Source: Monilinia fructicola
Lineage: Eukaryota > Ascomycota > Leotiomycetes > Helotiales > Sclerotiniaceae
Length of the DNA: 64,000 bases
Assembly: GCA_008692225.1 (NCBI GenBank)
Contig: VICG01000002.1
Coordinates: 760,001 to 824,000, forward strand
Direction of reading: 5' to 3'
The position numbers and the translations under genes are program-made. Below the pieces are notes generated by a model. It was not told the DNA's origin and searched no databases. It worked only from the letters and a program-made list of their open reading frames with translations. Positions 14,514 through 25,849 of this stretch are shown here, piece after piece. Positions within the stretch are counted from its first letter, which is position 1. Each line of letters opens with the position of its first letter.

Positions 14514-16318
14514 ATTTAAGTTTTAAAGTTTTTATAACAATTGTAACTTTACAATTATTTAATAGAATAATTAAATAGGTTTTTTTATATATAATATTTT
14601 TAGCTTTAAAGGATTTAATTATAAATATCTTAAAGGCTAAACTAACGTTTTTATATGTTATTATAGTAAAATTATATTTGCGTTTGAAATTAATTATGAT
14701 TTTATTTTATATAATTAAAATAACTTTTAGAATTATAAAAGTAAAAATAAAAGTATTAATTATTTTATAAATAGTTTTATTATATTCATAAATTTAATTA
14801 AACCTTTTTTTAATAAATTTAATATACTTTTTATTTATTTACTTAGGGATAATAAAGTAATTATTATAACTTACAATAAAGAATTTATAATAATTAATAT
14901 ATTATAATAAATTAATATAATTAATATTAAAAAGTCTTTAATATTAGTTTATTTATATATTACAGCGTATATATTTAGTATAATAAGTGTATTTAATTAA
15001 ATTATAGTAGTTTTAATAGTTTAAGTTGTAATAATTAATAATAATCTTTTTTCTAATTATCTTTAATAAATCGTTAATATTAAAAAGTTTAAATATCTTA
15101 ATAAGTTTAATAAATAAAATAATCCATATTATTTTGCTAATTTTAGAATTAGCGTTATATTTGAAGAGTTTAATATTAATTAATTTGTGTTATATTTAAA
15201 TAATAGCTTTTTCGAAAATAAGGTTAATATTTATTTATATAATTTTTTCTATCAAATTATAAAATAAGATAAGTACATTGGTAATAGTGTAATTATATTA
15301 AATAATTAAAATATTAAATAAAATAGCTTTTAATATTCTTTTAATAATTTTAATATTCTTTTAAATAAATAAAAGATTATAAATCAAAAGATTGTTTAAT
15401 GTAATTACCTAGTTAATAATAATAAATATAATAAAAAAGGATTAAAGCTAAAATAAAATTATTAATTTGTTTAATAAAGTTTTATCAAATTATAAAAAGC
15501 TTTAAATAATTAAAAAGAATTTAAAGCTTATCTTTAACTAGAATATAAATATCTACAATTAAAATCAATAAAAAAACTATAAATCCAATAAACTTTATAA
15601 ATATAATTATAATATAAAAACTACAAAAATCAAAATTAGAAGGAATATTATTAGATTTAAAATTATTTTATATATTTTTGTTCTTAAAACCCTATAAATT
15701 ATAACTAAATCCTAAAAATATTTTTATTATATTTATAAAAAATATTAATTTAGTGAAATAAAAAAAGATATTTTTAAAATGTTAATTATAAAAACAAATA
15801 AATACAAAAATTATTATATTAGTTTTTGTAAATATTGAAATAAAAAAAAATAATAATCTTCTAAAAGATTTTAAAAAGTAATTTTGTGTTTTATAAATAT
15901 ATTATTATAAATAACTATAAAGTTATTAATTATAGATATGAATTTTATAATAATACTGTAAAGTTACTTTTGATTACGTTTAAATATTACGAAATAACTA
16001 TTAATAATATTTGTAGTAAAATTATTGGTAAATTAATTATTATTTAAATCGAGAAAGAAAGAAAGCTAAAAATCTATTCTAAATCTCTTTTTATATAATC
16101 TCTTTATAATTTGTTATATAAAAATGAATAGTAATTAAAATTTGAATAAGCTTATAAAGTTAAAAGCTAATAAAGATTATATAAGAATATTTTCTTTATT
16201 TAATACTATTATCATTGTAAGAATGATATAATCAATATTATAAAGCAGTTAAAGTTATAAAAGCAATTATTTAAGGCAAAAGTAAGAAGATACTGTTGTT
16301 TTGGATTGTTGTATAGGC
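14501..16318 (-). mobile_element. LINE-like copy H, right segment with 5' end
   Basis: This is the reverse complement of element bases about 1820 to 1 (compare 9980 down to 8162 in copy B). It ends at 16318 with the inverted 5' terminus GTATAGGC, after which all homology stops. With 6793-8161 it forms one older copy that was later split by copy B. Confidence 0.85.
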
Positions 16319-16799
16319 TTGATTTGATAATTGGAGATTATGTTAAAACCATATTAAGATTATCTTAACACCGTATTAAAATCATAATTTAATCAATTAT
16401 ATAATAATATATAGGAATTTAAAAAATTAGTAATTATCAAACTATTATTGGTTATTTAGCCGAGTGGTTAGAATGATATATTTAAGGGGAAAATAATAAT
16501 GAAAATAATAATATTAATGAAAATAATAATATTAATAATAATAGTATTATTGATAATAAATTTTTGTATTTTTTTTTAAAAAAAAATAAGGCAAATCCAT
16601 TTTTAAAACTTTATTTTTTAAGATATCTCAAAATACCTTAACACTATTTTAAAATACTCAATGAATTATTGCAATAATATTGATTTAAGACCATTTTAAG
16701 ATTAGCTTAAAATGATGTTAATACCGATTCGAATAGGTTTTAACTACGTTTTAAGCTATTTTAAACCTTCTTCAATTAAATCAAGCATTTTTTGATACC
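16319..16799. other. AT-rich sequence with an isolated tRNA A-box-like block
   Basis: No element homology was recognised. At about 16452-16466 the block TAGCCGAGTGGTTAG matches the D-arm/A-box of tRNA-Ser or tRNA-Leu. It is followed by AATAAT-type repeats (16492-16560), with no B-box and no matching acceptor stem, so it is at most a decayed tRNA or the head of a SINE. Confidence 0.35.
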
Positions 16800-17202
16800 T
16801 ATATGATCTTTAAACATTATTAAAAGAGCTATAAAGTAATTTAAATATACTTCTATCATATACTTATTGATAGATTGTTTAAAATTTCCAAATTATTTTT
16901 TTATTGTTTTTATTTTAAGTTATTATTTTCTTTTTAAAGTTGTAATCTTACATGTAATTTCTATATAAATCTAAAAGTAAAGATTCTAATTTATTTCATT
17001 CTCTCTTACTTCTTATGATATAATCATAAAATTTTAAGATTTCCAAAATTTATTAACAATTACATAAAAAAGCTTGAGGTAAAATTCAAAATATATATAT
17101 TCATTTTTAGTAAAGTTGTTAATGTATTGAAATAGTCGTTTTTGGTGTAAAAATAATGGCTAAATAAAGGGGAGGGGATGGCGAAAAGTAGGGTAGGTGA
17201 CT
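16800..17202 (+). mobile_element. Half copy of the 836-bp palindromic TIR element
   Basis: It matches 20250-20689 in the same orientation and 19854-20250 in reverse complement. It shares the terminal GGCGAAAAGTAGGGTA block (about 17180-17195) and ends GTGACT followed by TA. The left half of this copy is missing or unrecognisable. Confidence 0.6.
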
Positions 17203-17364
17203 TATATGCTATAAAATAAATTATTTTCAATTTGAAATCTTTTACTTTGTTATAATAATATATTTTAATATCTAGTAAAGTTCATTCAAATAGAGTATAT
17301 TTGCCTTGAAAAGAATTATTTATAATAAATATTTTATTGATTTATACTAAATATAACAATATTA

Positions 17365-18091
17365 TAAAGTTAGTATTTTTACCCTTTTCGATAAAGTTTC
17401 TATATTATGAAAAATAATTTTAAAAGAATCATGGATACTAGTATTTTAAAGTTAGCGATTTTAGAGAGTTTGATAAATTATTAATAGATTAATTTAAATT
17501 TCAACAATATAAAAGTTGTAAAAACTAAACTAAAATTATAATGAAATAGTATACTTCTTAAATATTATTGACTTAGAGAAGTACCTAATAAAACGTCATT
17601 TTGTTACTATATATATTAATAAAAAAAGTCAAAATTTTAAAATTTTAGCAAAAAAATATATATCTATATAGTTGAAATCAGCGAATTGACTTTTTTGAAT
17701 TTAGTAAATTTTCCTTCAATTTTTAATGTTATTTAAATGTTTTGAAGATTGATAAAGAAAGTTCAATCCAGAAATACAATATATAGAATTTAGCTTTTAT
17801 TTTATTTTTTTATACAATTCTATAATCTTAGCTATAGTATTCACCAAGTTATTTAATACTATAGGTAGAATAAATCTCTACTTTTTTTTTTTAATATATG
17901 TAGACATAATTATACTATTACCTATATTTATCAAAAACGAACTTTTATAATAAAAAAGTTTTATAGTAAGTATAAAAATATCCAATTTATAGAGCCTATA
18001 AATTATATAAAGTTATATAAAATTATATTATAGTTTTAGTAAATAATCGTAAGTTTTATATTTATGTATGCCTCTTTTCAATCCCGTCTAA
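17365..18091 (+). mobile_element. Decayed copy of the 799-bp TA-flanked TIR element
   Basis: It matches the right-hand nine tenths of the element at 18985-19783, including a degraded right terminus (GTATGCCTCTTTT at about 18066). The left terminus is not recognisable. RIP-type transitions separate the copies. Confidence 0.55.
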
Positions 18092-18632
18092 TTAAATCAC
18101 TAAACAAGTTTAAAAGAATAACGAAATACAATATATATTAAATTAATATATTATATAAGTTTAGCTTTATTATATATATTATAATATAAGATATAATCAA
18201 TTAAAGACATTAATCTCCTTTATCTTCAAGGAATAACTAATAAAATAGAAGTGTTTATTTAATATTATATTATAATTTAATACTTCTCCCTATCGTTTTT
18301 TATTTATTTAATTAACTAGAACCTCATTATTTATATATATAATTAATGAAAGCTATACTTAGAATATAATTATAAAGCTTAGTTTAAGTATAATATAGTT
18401 TTTTTTTCATTTCTTCCTCTTTTCTTTAGATTTTTATTTATACAAAAGTATAATATTCAATAAAAATGGAACTTAAGAAACTATAATTCTTATATAATTT
18501 TATCAAAGTATAAATTCAATATATTATTAAAGAAAAGTAATGAAATTGATATTATGTATTAAAAGATTGATTTTTTAAATTAAAAAAAATAATTAAAATC
18601 AAAGAACCATCTACTATTTATTGATATATAGG
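18092..18632. other. AT-rich spacer, nothing recognised
   Basis: No open frame, tandem repeat or match to the other elements of this window was found by eye. Confidence 0.5.
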
Positions 18633-19850
18633 TATACTCAAGCGGGCTTTAAAATAGGCATACGCGAAAATATAACTTATAATTATTCAACGAAACCTTT
18701 ATGTAATTTTATATAATTTATATGATTTATAAATATTATAAATTTGGTATTTTTATATTTGCTATAAAAGTTTGGTATTATAAAAGTCAATTTTGAATGA
18801 ATAATAGTATAACGAAATATATAAATATTTAGAAAATATAGAAAAAATTAAGATTTATAATAATATCAAATAACTCGATGGATATTATAACTAAATCCAT
18901 AAAATTCTATCATATAATAAAATAAAAGCTAAATTTTAGATCACTAGTTTTAAAATTCTAATATCTTTATTAATGTTTAAGATATACTCGGGCGCGTTTT
19001 AAAAGAGGCATAGGCGAATATAAAACTTATAATTATTCAACGAAATCTTAATATAATTTAATATAACTTATATATGTATTAGATTTAGTATTTTAAGATC
19101 TTCCTATGAAGTTTTTATATTATAAAAATTATTTTTAAAAGAATATTAATATTATAAAGTTAGTGATTTTAGAAAATTTTAGTATTTATTAATTTATTAA
19201 TTTTAAATTCAAAAATATATAAATATTAAAAATTAAAATTATAGAAAAATAATATAAGCTTTGAAGTTTTATTAGATGATTTTCAAAATTTAATATTATT
19301 TATTATATCAATATATATATTGATATAAAAGGTGGAAAATTTAAATTTTTAACAAAAAAATATGCTTATATAATCCAAATAAGCGAATTTACCCCTTCGA
19401 AACCTATAAATTTTCCTATATTTTCAACTTTATTAATTTATATTTTAAACATCAATAAAGATATTAAAATTCTAAAATAAGATATTTAAAATTTAGCTTT
19501 TCTTTTATTATTTAACAAAGTTTGATAAGTTTAACTATAATATTCGTTAAACTATTCAATATTAATATAAATCTCTAATTTTTCATTAAATTTTCAATAT
19601 TCATACATTTTATCATACTATTATTTATTTGAATATTAGGTTTTATAATACAAAATTTTTATATTAAGTATAAAAATACTAAATCTATAATATTTATAAA
19701 TTTTATAAAATTTATATAAAGGTTTCGCTGAATAATTATAAGTTATATTTTAGCGTATGCCTCTTTTAAAACCCGCCCGAGTATATTAATAAAGTTAAAA
19801 AAAAATTAAAATTTACAAGTTTTGAAAAAGTAAATTCGCTTATTTCGACT
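18633..19850 (-). mobile_element. TIR element copy in reverse orientation, interrupted by another copy
   Basis: 18633-18984 starts with TATACTCAAGCGGGC and is the reverse complement of the right half of the element at 18985-19783. The reverse-complement match continues at 19784-19850. The nested complete copy therefore inserted into an earlier relative. The far part seems to resume after 20691, beyond the palindromic element, where the match is weak. Confidence 0.6.
18985..19783 (+). mobile_element. 799-bp TIR element flanked by TA
   Basis: Its terminal inverted repeats are about 35 bp. The left starts TACTCGGGCGCGTTTTAAAA and the right is the matching GCGGGTTTTAAAAGAGGC family in reverse. 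TA flanks both ends (18983-18984 and 19784-19785). The size, TA target and absence of a transposase frame fit a non-autonomous Tc1/mariner-Fot1-type element. The superfamily is inferred from the TA duplication only. Confidence 0.7.
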
Positions 19851-19853
19851 ATA

Positions 19854-20689
19854 AGTCGCTTACCCTACTTTTCGCCGCCCCCTCTATTTGGCCAACATTT
19901 CATATCAAAAATAGCCATTTTAATATATTTATAATTTTACGAAAAATGAATATATAATTCTTGAATTTTAATAAAAGCTTCTATATATAATTATTAATAA
20001 ATTTTTAAAATCTTAAATTTTTGCAATTTTCGTATAAACAGTAATAAAAGATTATAAAAAATTAAAATTCGAATTTTCGATTTGTATATAAATTTTATAC
20101 AAAATGAAAAACTTTAAAAAAGTTATTTTTATTTAATAAAAGTAGCTAAAAATAATCTAAAAAAAAATCAAAGAATTTTAAAGCTAATTTAAATCAAATT
20201 TATTGTTTTAATGATATATTATTATTTATAATAAATGTTTAATATAAATTTTTAGATTTTAACAATAAAATTCTATATAAAACTTTTTTAATTTAATTTA
20301 TTTAATAATTTGAAATTATTATATATTTTAAATAGTTTATTCACTATATATTAAATAATAGATTTTATAAAAATTTATATATTATTTTTTAATTATTTTT
20401 ATTTAGAAATTATAAATTTTTATTTTGAAGTTTCAACTTTATATATGATTTCTATACAAATCCAAAACCGAAAATTTTGATTTTCTATAATCTTTTATTA
20501 TTCTTTATCAAAAAATCGTAAAAATTTAAGATTTTTAGAACTTACTAATAATTATTTATAAAAGCTTTAATCAAATTTTAAAAAATATATATTCATTTTT
20601 TATAGAGTTATAAATACGTTAAAATAGTCCTTTTTAGTATAAAATGCTGATTAAATAAGAAGGGGTAATAAGAAGTAAAGTAGGCGATT
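19854..20689. mobile_element. 836-bp palindromic (foldback-like) TIR element
   Basis: The left half (19854-about 20250) and right half (about 20250-20689) are inverted copies of one another over nearly their whole length. The outer ends read AGTCGCTTACCCTACTTTTC and, inverted, AATCGCCTACTTTACTTC. TA flanks at 19852-19853 and 20690-20691 suggest a TA target. The arms differ mainly by transitions, as expected after RIP. Transcription of either strand would give one long hairpin. Confidence 0.7.
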
Positions 20690-20740
20690 TATGATATATC
20701 TAAAAACATCTTTAAATTTCTAAATATTCGATGTATATTA

Positions 20741-21150
20741 GAAGGTTCCACGGGCCAACTAAACACACTGGCCAACCGAACAGTCTAACCTAATTGGGTC
20801 ACCGCTTTTCGATCGTAATTCTCTATTTCTATTATCTTATTTAATATATCAATTTTAAATATAATACTTATCTTTATTAAAGAGTTTTATATTAATCTTT
20901 ATATATTAATTAATAAGTTTTATTAACCTTTTTAGATATACTATATAAATTATATTAGTAATTCTAATTTAAAATTAATAATTCTTTTATTTAAAAGAAG
21001 TATATATAGGTATATATACTTATTTCATTTCTTTAATAATAATAAAAATTCTTATAAGAATTTATTATATATTTATTTATAATAAGTAAATCATATAATA
21101 AAGAAACTATATAATATTATATTGAATTTTCTAAATAAAATAAAAATAAA

Positions 21151-21182
<32 letters not shown>

Positions 21183-22105
21183 AATAAAAATAAAAATAAA
21201 AATAAAAATAAAAATAAAAATAAAAATAAAAATAAAAATAAAAATAAAAATAAAAATAAAAATAAAAATAAAAATAAAAATAAAAATAAAAATAAAAATA
21301 AAAATAAAAATAAAAATAAAAATAAAAATAAAAATAAAAATAAAAATAAAAATAAAAAATATTTCTATATATAAATATATAAATATATAAAAGTTTAAAA
21401 GCTTTAAATTATATAAAATACTAAATAAATCTAAAATCCTAAAAATAATCTCTTTTAATATTATATACTTTACAATATAATAGTTTTAATAATAAACTTT
21501 ATTATTAGTTATATTATATATTAAAAGAATTATAATTATAAATAATTTAAAACCTTATTTTAAAAACTATATTATTAATTAAATTTTTAAAATTATAAAT
21601 ACCTTTTACTTTATAATATTCTATAAATTACATATTTAAAAACATTTATAATATTTTATTAATAATTTTTTAAAAATCTATCTCTTAAATTTATTTTTTT
21701 AAATAAAATATTTATTATTAATTAATAATTTTAATTTTAATAAAGAAAAGGTTTTATATATAATAATTTATAAACTTTATAAATATTAGAAATATAAAAG
21801 GATTTAATATTTTATTTTCTTAAAAGTTTTATAAATATAAAACAATTAATAAAATATATTTAAAAAATATTTATCATTATAAATTTTATAAAAAAATATA
21901 TTAATAATTTTTTAATAATTTTTAATAATTATATTAATAAAAAGAAAGTTTATTATTAAATTATTATTATTATAAAAGTATATATTATAATAATAAAGTA
22001 TTAAAGTTAAATATACCTTTAAGAATAAGGTATTGCCAGTATATCGACTAAAAGGGTTTAGCGCGTTCAGTTGGCTAGTGTGTTCAGTTGGCCCGTAGAA
22101 CCTTC
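20741..22105. mobile_element. 1365-bp TIR element flanked by TA
   Basis: The left end GAAGGTTCCACGGGCCAACT (20741-20760) is repeated inverted at the right end, 22086-22105 (GAAGGTTCTACGGGCCAACT as reverse complement). Similarity continues for over 40 bp through the ACACACTRGCCAAC block. Both sides are bordered by TA. The ends keep normal GC while the interior is AT-rich and holds a hexanucleotide array. No transposase frame remains. Confidence 0.8.
21133..21358 (+). repeat. (TAAAAA)n hexanucleotide array
   Basis: About 225 bases of nearly perfect TAAAAA repeats with two or three length irregularities near the left end, inside the 1365-bp TIR element. It may have grown by slippage after insertion. 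Confidence 0.95.
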
Positions 22106-22138
22106 TATTATAACAAAATACAAAATTACATTACAATA

Positions 22139-22631
22139 TAAGAGTTGTAGCTATAGCTTATCGCATACTTTATATTTTTAGGTTTGTATTAAAACCCTTT
22201 ATTTCTTTAACTTTTAATATCCTTGATAAATTATTTAATATTATAAATTCTTTTATAATTTTTAAATAAATATATAAAGAATTATTAAAATTTTTATAAA
22301 AATAAGCTAATTCTTTTATAATTTTTTTAATAAATTGTTTATTCTATAAAATAAAAAATATAATTTTTTTTAAAAAATTCGCTTATTTTATATAAAAAAA
22401 GCGTTATATATAAGATTTTTAAAAAAAATTTAATTTTAAAGAAATATAACTTTTAAAATAAAATAAATAAAAATAAATGGCTTTGTATTTTATATTTTAT
22501 TAATTTTAAAAAGACATAAAAATAATTATAAAAGTTATTGAAATTTTTAATTTGTATAAGAAAACATAAATTTTACGGGGATTCTATTGCCAAAATATAA
22601 GGTGTGCGATAAGCTATAGCCGCAATTCTTA
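22139..22631. mobile_element. 493-bp MITE-like element with ~40-bp TIRs
   Basis: The left terminus TAAGAGTTGTAGCTATAGCT and the inverted right terminus TAAGAATTGCGGCTATAGCT continue in parallel through CTTATCGCA-AC-TTATATTTT. The flanks are AT repeats, so the target duplication (TA or ATAT) cannot be fixed. It is the last element before the composition switches to gene-bearing DNA. Confidence 0.75.
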
Positions 22632-23302
22632 TATAGATATTAGCACTTTAACGTTTTATGAGTCCGTGTACCCATTGTTGGCCTGGGATTGGCCTAGAAA
22701 GGTGTCATATAATCGGAAATGCCAATCAACCTTCAATGATCGAAGGGGAAATAACGTTTGACCTCAATTCTCATATACGACCACCCTAAGACTAACGTGT
22801 TCTAAAAATTAAAGTTAACCGAGAAAGTATGTATCTTCTCTAAACATGGTTCAATATAAAATTAACGAGTAAAAGCATTTTGGGCTGTCCAGACGGCTAG
22901 TCGACAGGTTGACCCGAACAATCAATACCCAAAACTTCAAGCACCTCAAAATTACCTCACCAACAGACCTTGTGTAAATTTTGTCCGTCTAACTCACTAA
23001 TCAGTCCCAGATGTAATATATACGCCAGCCAAAATTTCACTGGTGCAGAGAGTCAGATGAAGAAAGTGCCCCTAAAGCAAAATCCCATGGGTCACATGCA
23101 GTCAAGAATCATCATCAGGTTGCATTCGAACTTTTCAACGTCCAAGCAGGCTATAGAAGTCATACGACAAGAAAGGATAGTCAAGAAAGTTGGTTGATGA
23201 AATAAAGATAGTCTGTGCCAAAAAGCCATATTCATCATGGTATCAAGGTAGCATAAAAATTCGCGGCTTAACCAATCTTATCCAGATGCAAAAGTCGATA
23301 AT
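22632..23302. other. Isochore boundary and 3' flank of the DUF1399 gene
   Basis: Composition jumps within a few tens of bases from near 90% AT to ordinary mixed sequence at about 22,640. No gene was recognised; the rightmost part is probably the 3' UTR of the minus-strand gene ending at 23303. A 75-codon open frame at 22970-23197 shows no sign of being real. Confidence 0.6.
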
Positions 23303-25849
23303 CTAACATCCCCCGCCTCCGCCACAACCACCACCAGCTCCTCCACCCCCGCATCCCCCCCCTCCTCCCCCTCCTCCGCCACAACCCCCCGATGAACCTC
23401 CTGCTGCACCACCAGCACACCCACCACTTCCACACCCGCCACCACATCCTCCAGCACCACCACATCCCCCAGCAGCGACCCCCCCACCACAAGATCCAGC
23501 CGCGCAAGCTCCAGCCATACCAGATCCAACAGGCATCACACATGGATTACCAGCATAGTAAATTGGAGCACCTACATACATTGGGGACATATATGGTCCA
23601 TACATCATATACGGATAACCCCAAGTCATGTAATAATAATCGTCTCTGGGAGGAATTGTCCTTCCTTTCTGTTGGGCTCTGTCACGAGCTTTTTCGTAGG
23701 CGTGAATCATCTCTGTTTTGTTTTTTCGTCTGAGTCTATCGAGAACTGAAGCGCGGATCTCGGATTCTTCGACGCGAACAGCCGAGTGTGCGCTGACATG
23801 AGCACTATTGTTAGGGTCACATTGTCTTGCTGCCCCGGATGCATAAAAAGAGTCTAAGATTTTTTCATGTTTGGAGGTTCCGAAGACTCGGTTGGATGAA
23901 TCAATATGCTTTGATCGAATCGCTGGAGGATGTCAGCATTATCAAGTCGACAAAAGTGCGCAAGAACATCACCTTCGCAATACCAACACGTGCACTCGGA
24001 ATACACTTCTTTATAAAGTCTTTCATAAGTTTTGCTTGTCCATTCAAAGGCAGTAGAAAGGGCATCTTCTTCCATCTTATCATCATGATCTATGAATTTC
24101 AAACACTGAGAAAACGTATAATCATAGTACGGTTTGGGCCATAGTTGATGAGTATGCCATGCCAAGTCTACATCCAAGGTTGGAACACAGACGTTTTTCG
24201 GGTGGAGACGCATGATATCAATGAATCTCTTGTACTTTGTTAGTAGTCGAGTCATCGTCTCCCGAGCGGCTGGAGAATGAAGCCAATCAAGACTGGCCAT
24301 TTTATCGACAAATACACTTTGACGAATGACGGCCCCTCCAAGTTCAAGAGCGAATATTGAAGTATTTTCCCAATATCTCGACATCATCTTTCGAACTGCG
24401 ATGCGTTCTGCTCTTACCAAAACGCTCCTCCCGCCGTTTATTCTTTTGAGGGCCGATCTATCCTTAATAGTTTTCTCGATAAGATCTCTGACGTCGGTCA
24501 TAGCAGGTTTCGTATTTGGGTTCTTATCGATGAGGTCCAGCATTTTTACCTTTAGCTCAACGGTGATAATACGATTCGGGAAAGAATTTTGGTGCAAGTG
24601 GGAGTTCCCCATGTCCGGAGCTTCTGGAATACCGGTATTTGGGGAAAGGATTGTCCCTCCCAGAGGATAACCTCTCATAATTAAATTCTCAACCTCTCTC
24701 CTGAACTTGGCCACTCGTAATAGATCATGACTGATCTCGCCACCACATCTATGACAACTGTGCGATAAGCCTTGATCACCATAACCAGTACCATTCATTT
24801 CCATGATTCTATTGATGTTAGTGAGAAATCATCAAGAAATCATCAAGAAATCATCAAGAAATCATCAAGGCAAAAGGAACTATCTTACTCTTTAAGTGAT
24901 GGCTTCTCGTTTGTTGTGCATGTAGTCCATGGAATCTTCAACTCTTGAGTACAGCGAGGGCAATTCAGCTTCTTTGACGTATGATCCTTAGAATTGCTCC
25001 AATGATGTCCTGTAGCATTTGCGAACCTTTCTTTGGCCGCTTCTGGTACTTGATAGTTAAAGTATGTATCAATGGCTGCATTGACAGCATGCCATGGCAT
25101 CCCAGTCGCCCAAAGATCTTTCAATCCAAAACGCATACAATCTTCCAAGTAACTTCGTGGGTTCAGCATCAAAGAATGCCATACCATTAGAACATCTTGA
25201 TTGAATGTTAGAATATATATAGAATATACAGGAAGATGAAGAAAATACCTTTGGGGGGTAGCATTGAAGTGCTCCAGACCCTCCCTACGCCTTTCTTCGG
25301 AAAATCCATGAAATCCGAGCCAATCTTGATTCTCATGTCCTTCTGGCGCAATCTTGTAGCATTCTCTTGCCCACATAACACCTTCAACCACCAAACCTCA
25401 AATCTTTCCACCGCCCTCGCGATATATAAAGCCCACCTTTTTTCTCGCATCCCCACTAATGCTTTATCACGATCTTCCACAATGGGGAGTTCGCAACGTG
25501 CATCCCATATACCAAATAATCCATCAGTATAGCCAACATCTTCTTTCAGATTATGGAAAGTCTTCAATAATTTGAGATGCGCTAGACATATGTCTGGATC
25601 TGGGAAGGCTGGAACACTTGATCGTGAAATGTTTAGATTGGCAAAGGTAGCAGTTAGATCTACTTGAGTGGTGTCGTCGGTCGTACCTGTCGCTGTGTAA
25701 CCTGGCGGTGCTTCATTTTCTTTGACTTGAGGATTGGATGACGACTGTGAAAGAGTTTCTTCGATATGAATTGTAGGGATGTCTTTTTTAAGAGTCCTAA
25801 CAGATGTTACCTGGTCCCCTTTATGGAGCAGTTTATTCAAAAAGGGCAT
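23303..25849 (-). CDS. DUF1399 / glycine-rich-domain (GRDP-like) protein, 764 aa, 4 exons
   Basis: The exons are 25849-25249, 25195-24889, 24808-23973 and 23853-23303. All junctions are GT-AG with matching phases, the first two introns have CTAAC branch sites, and the sum is 2295 bases ending in TAG. The family hallmarks are a DVLMVWHSLMLNP block (about residues 201-213, spanning intron 1) and DLAWHTHQL (about 517-525). Two CxxC pairs flank intron 2 (NCPRC and SHSCHRCGG) and could bind zinc. The protein ends in a Tyr/Pro/Met-rich stretch and a ~70-residue Gly/Cys tail. The biochemical function of fungal DUF1399 proteins is unknown; plant relatives are linked to growth and stress. The start is the first ATG of the open frame. 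It is the first gene after the RIP isochore, its stop codon about 0.67 kb from it. Confidence 0.9.
24825..24872 (+). repeat. Short tandem repeat inside intron 2 of the DUF1399 gene
   Basis: Four copies of GAAATCATCAA in tandem fill over half of an 80-base intron. This probably expanded an originally about 40-50 base intron. Confidence 0.85.

Noticed and set aside
6793..16318. Reading 8162-16318 as one element with 1.8-kb terminal inverted repeats
   Set aside because: The apparent right arm continues exactly in 6793-8161, and a 13-bp target duplication brackets only 8162-14500. Insertion of one copy into another explains everything.
23268..23733. Trp-, Val- and His-rich frames overlapping the end of the DUF1399 gene
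   Set aside because: They are antisense or shifted shadows of the Gly/Cys repeat tail; the spliced minus-strand gene uses the region fully.
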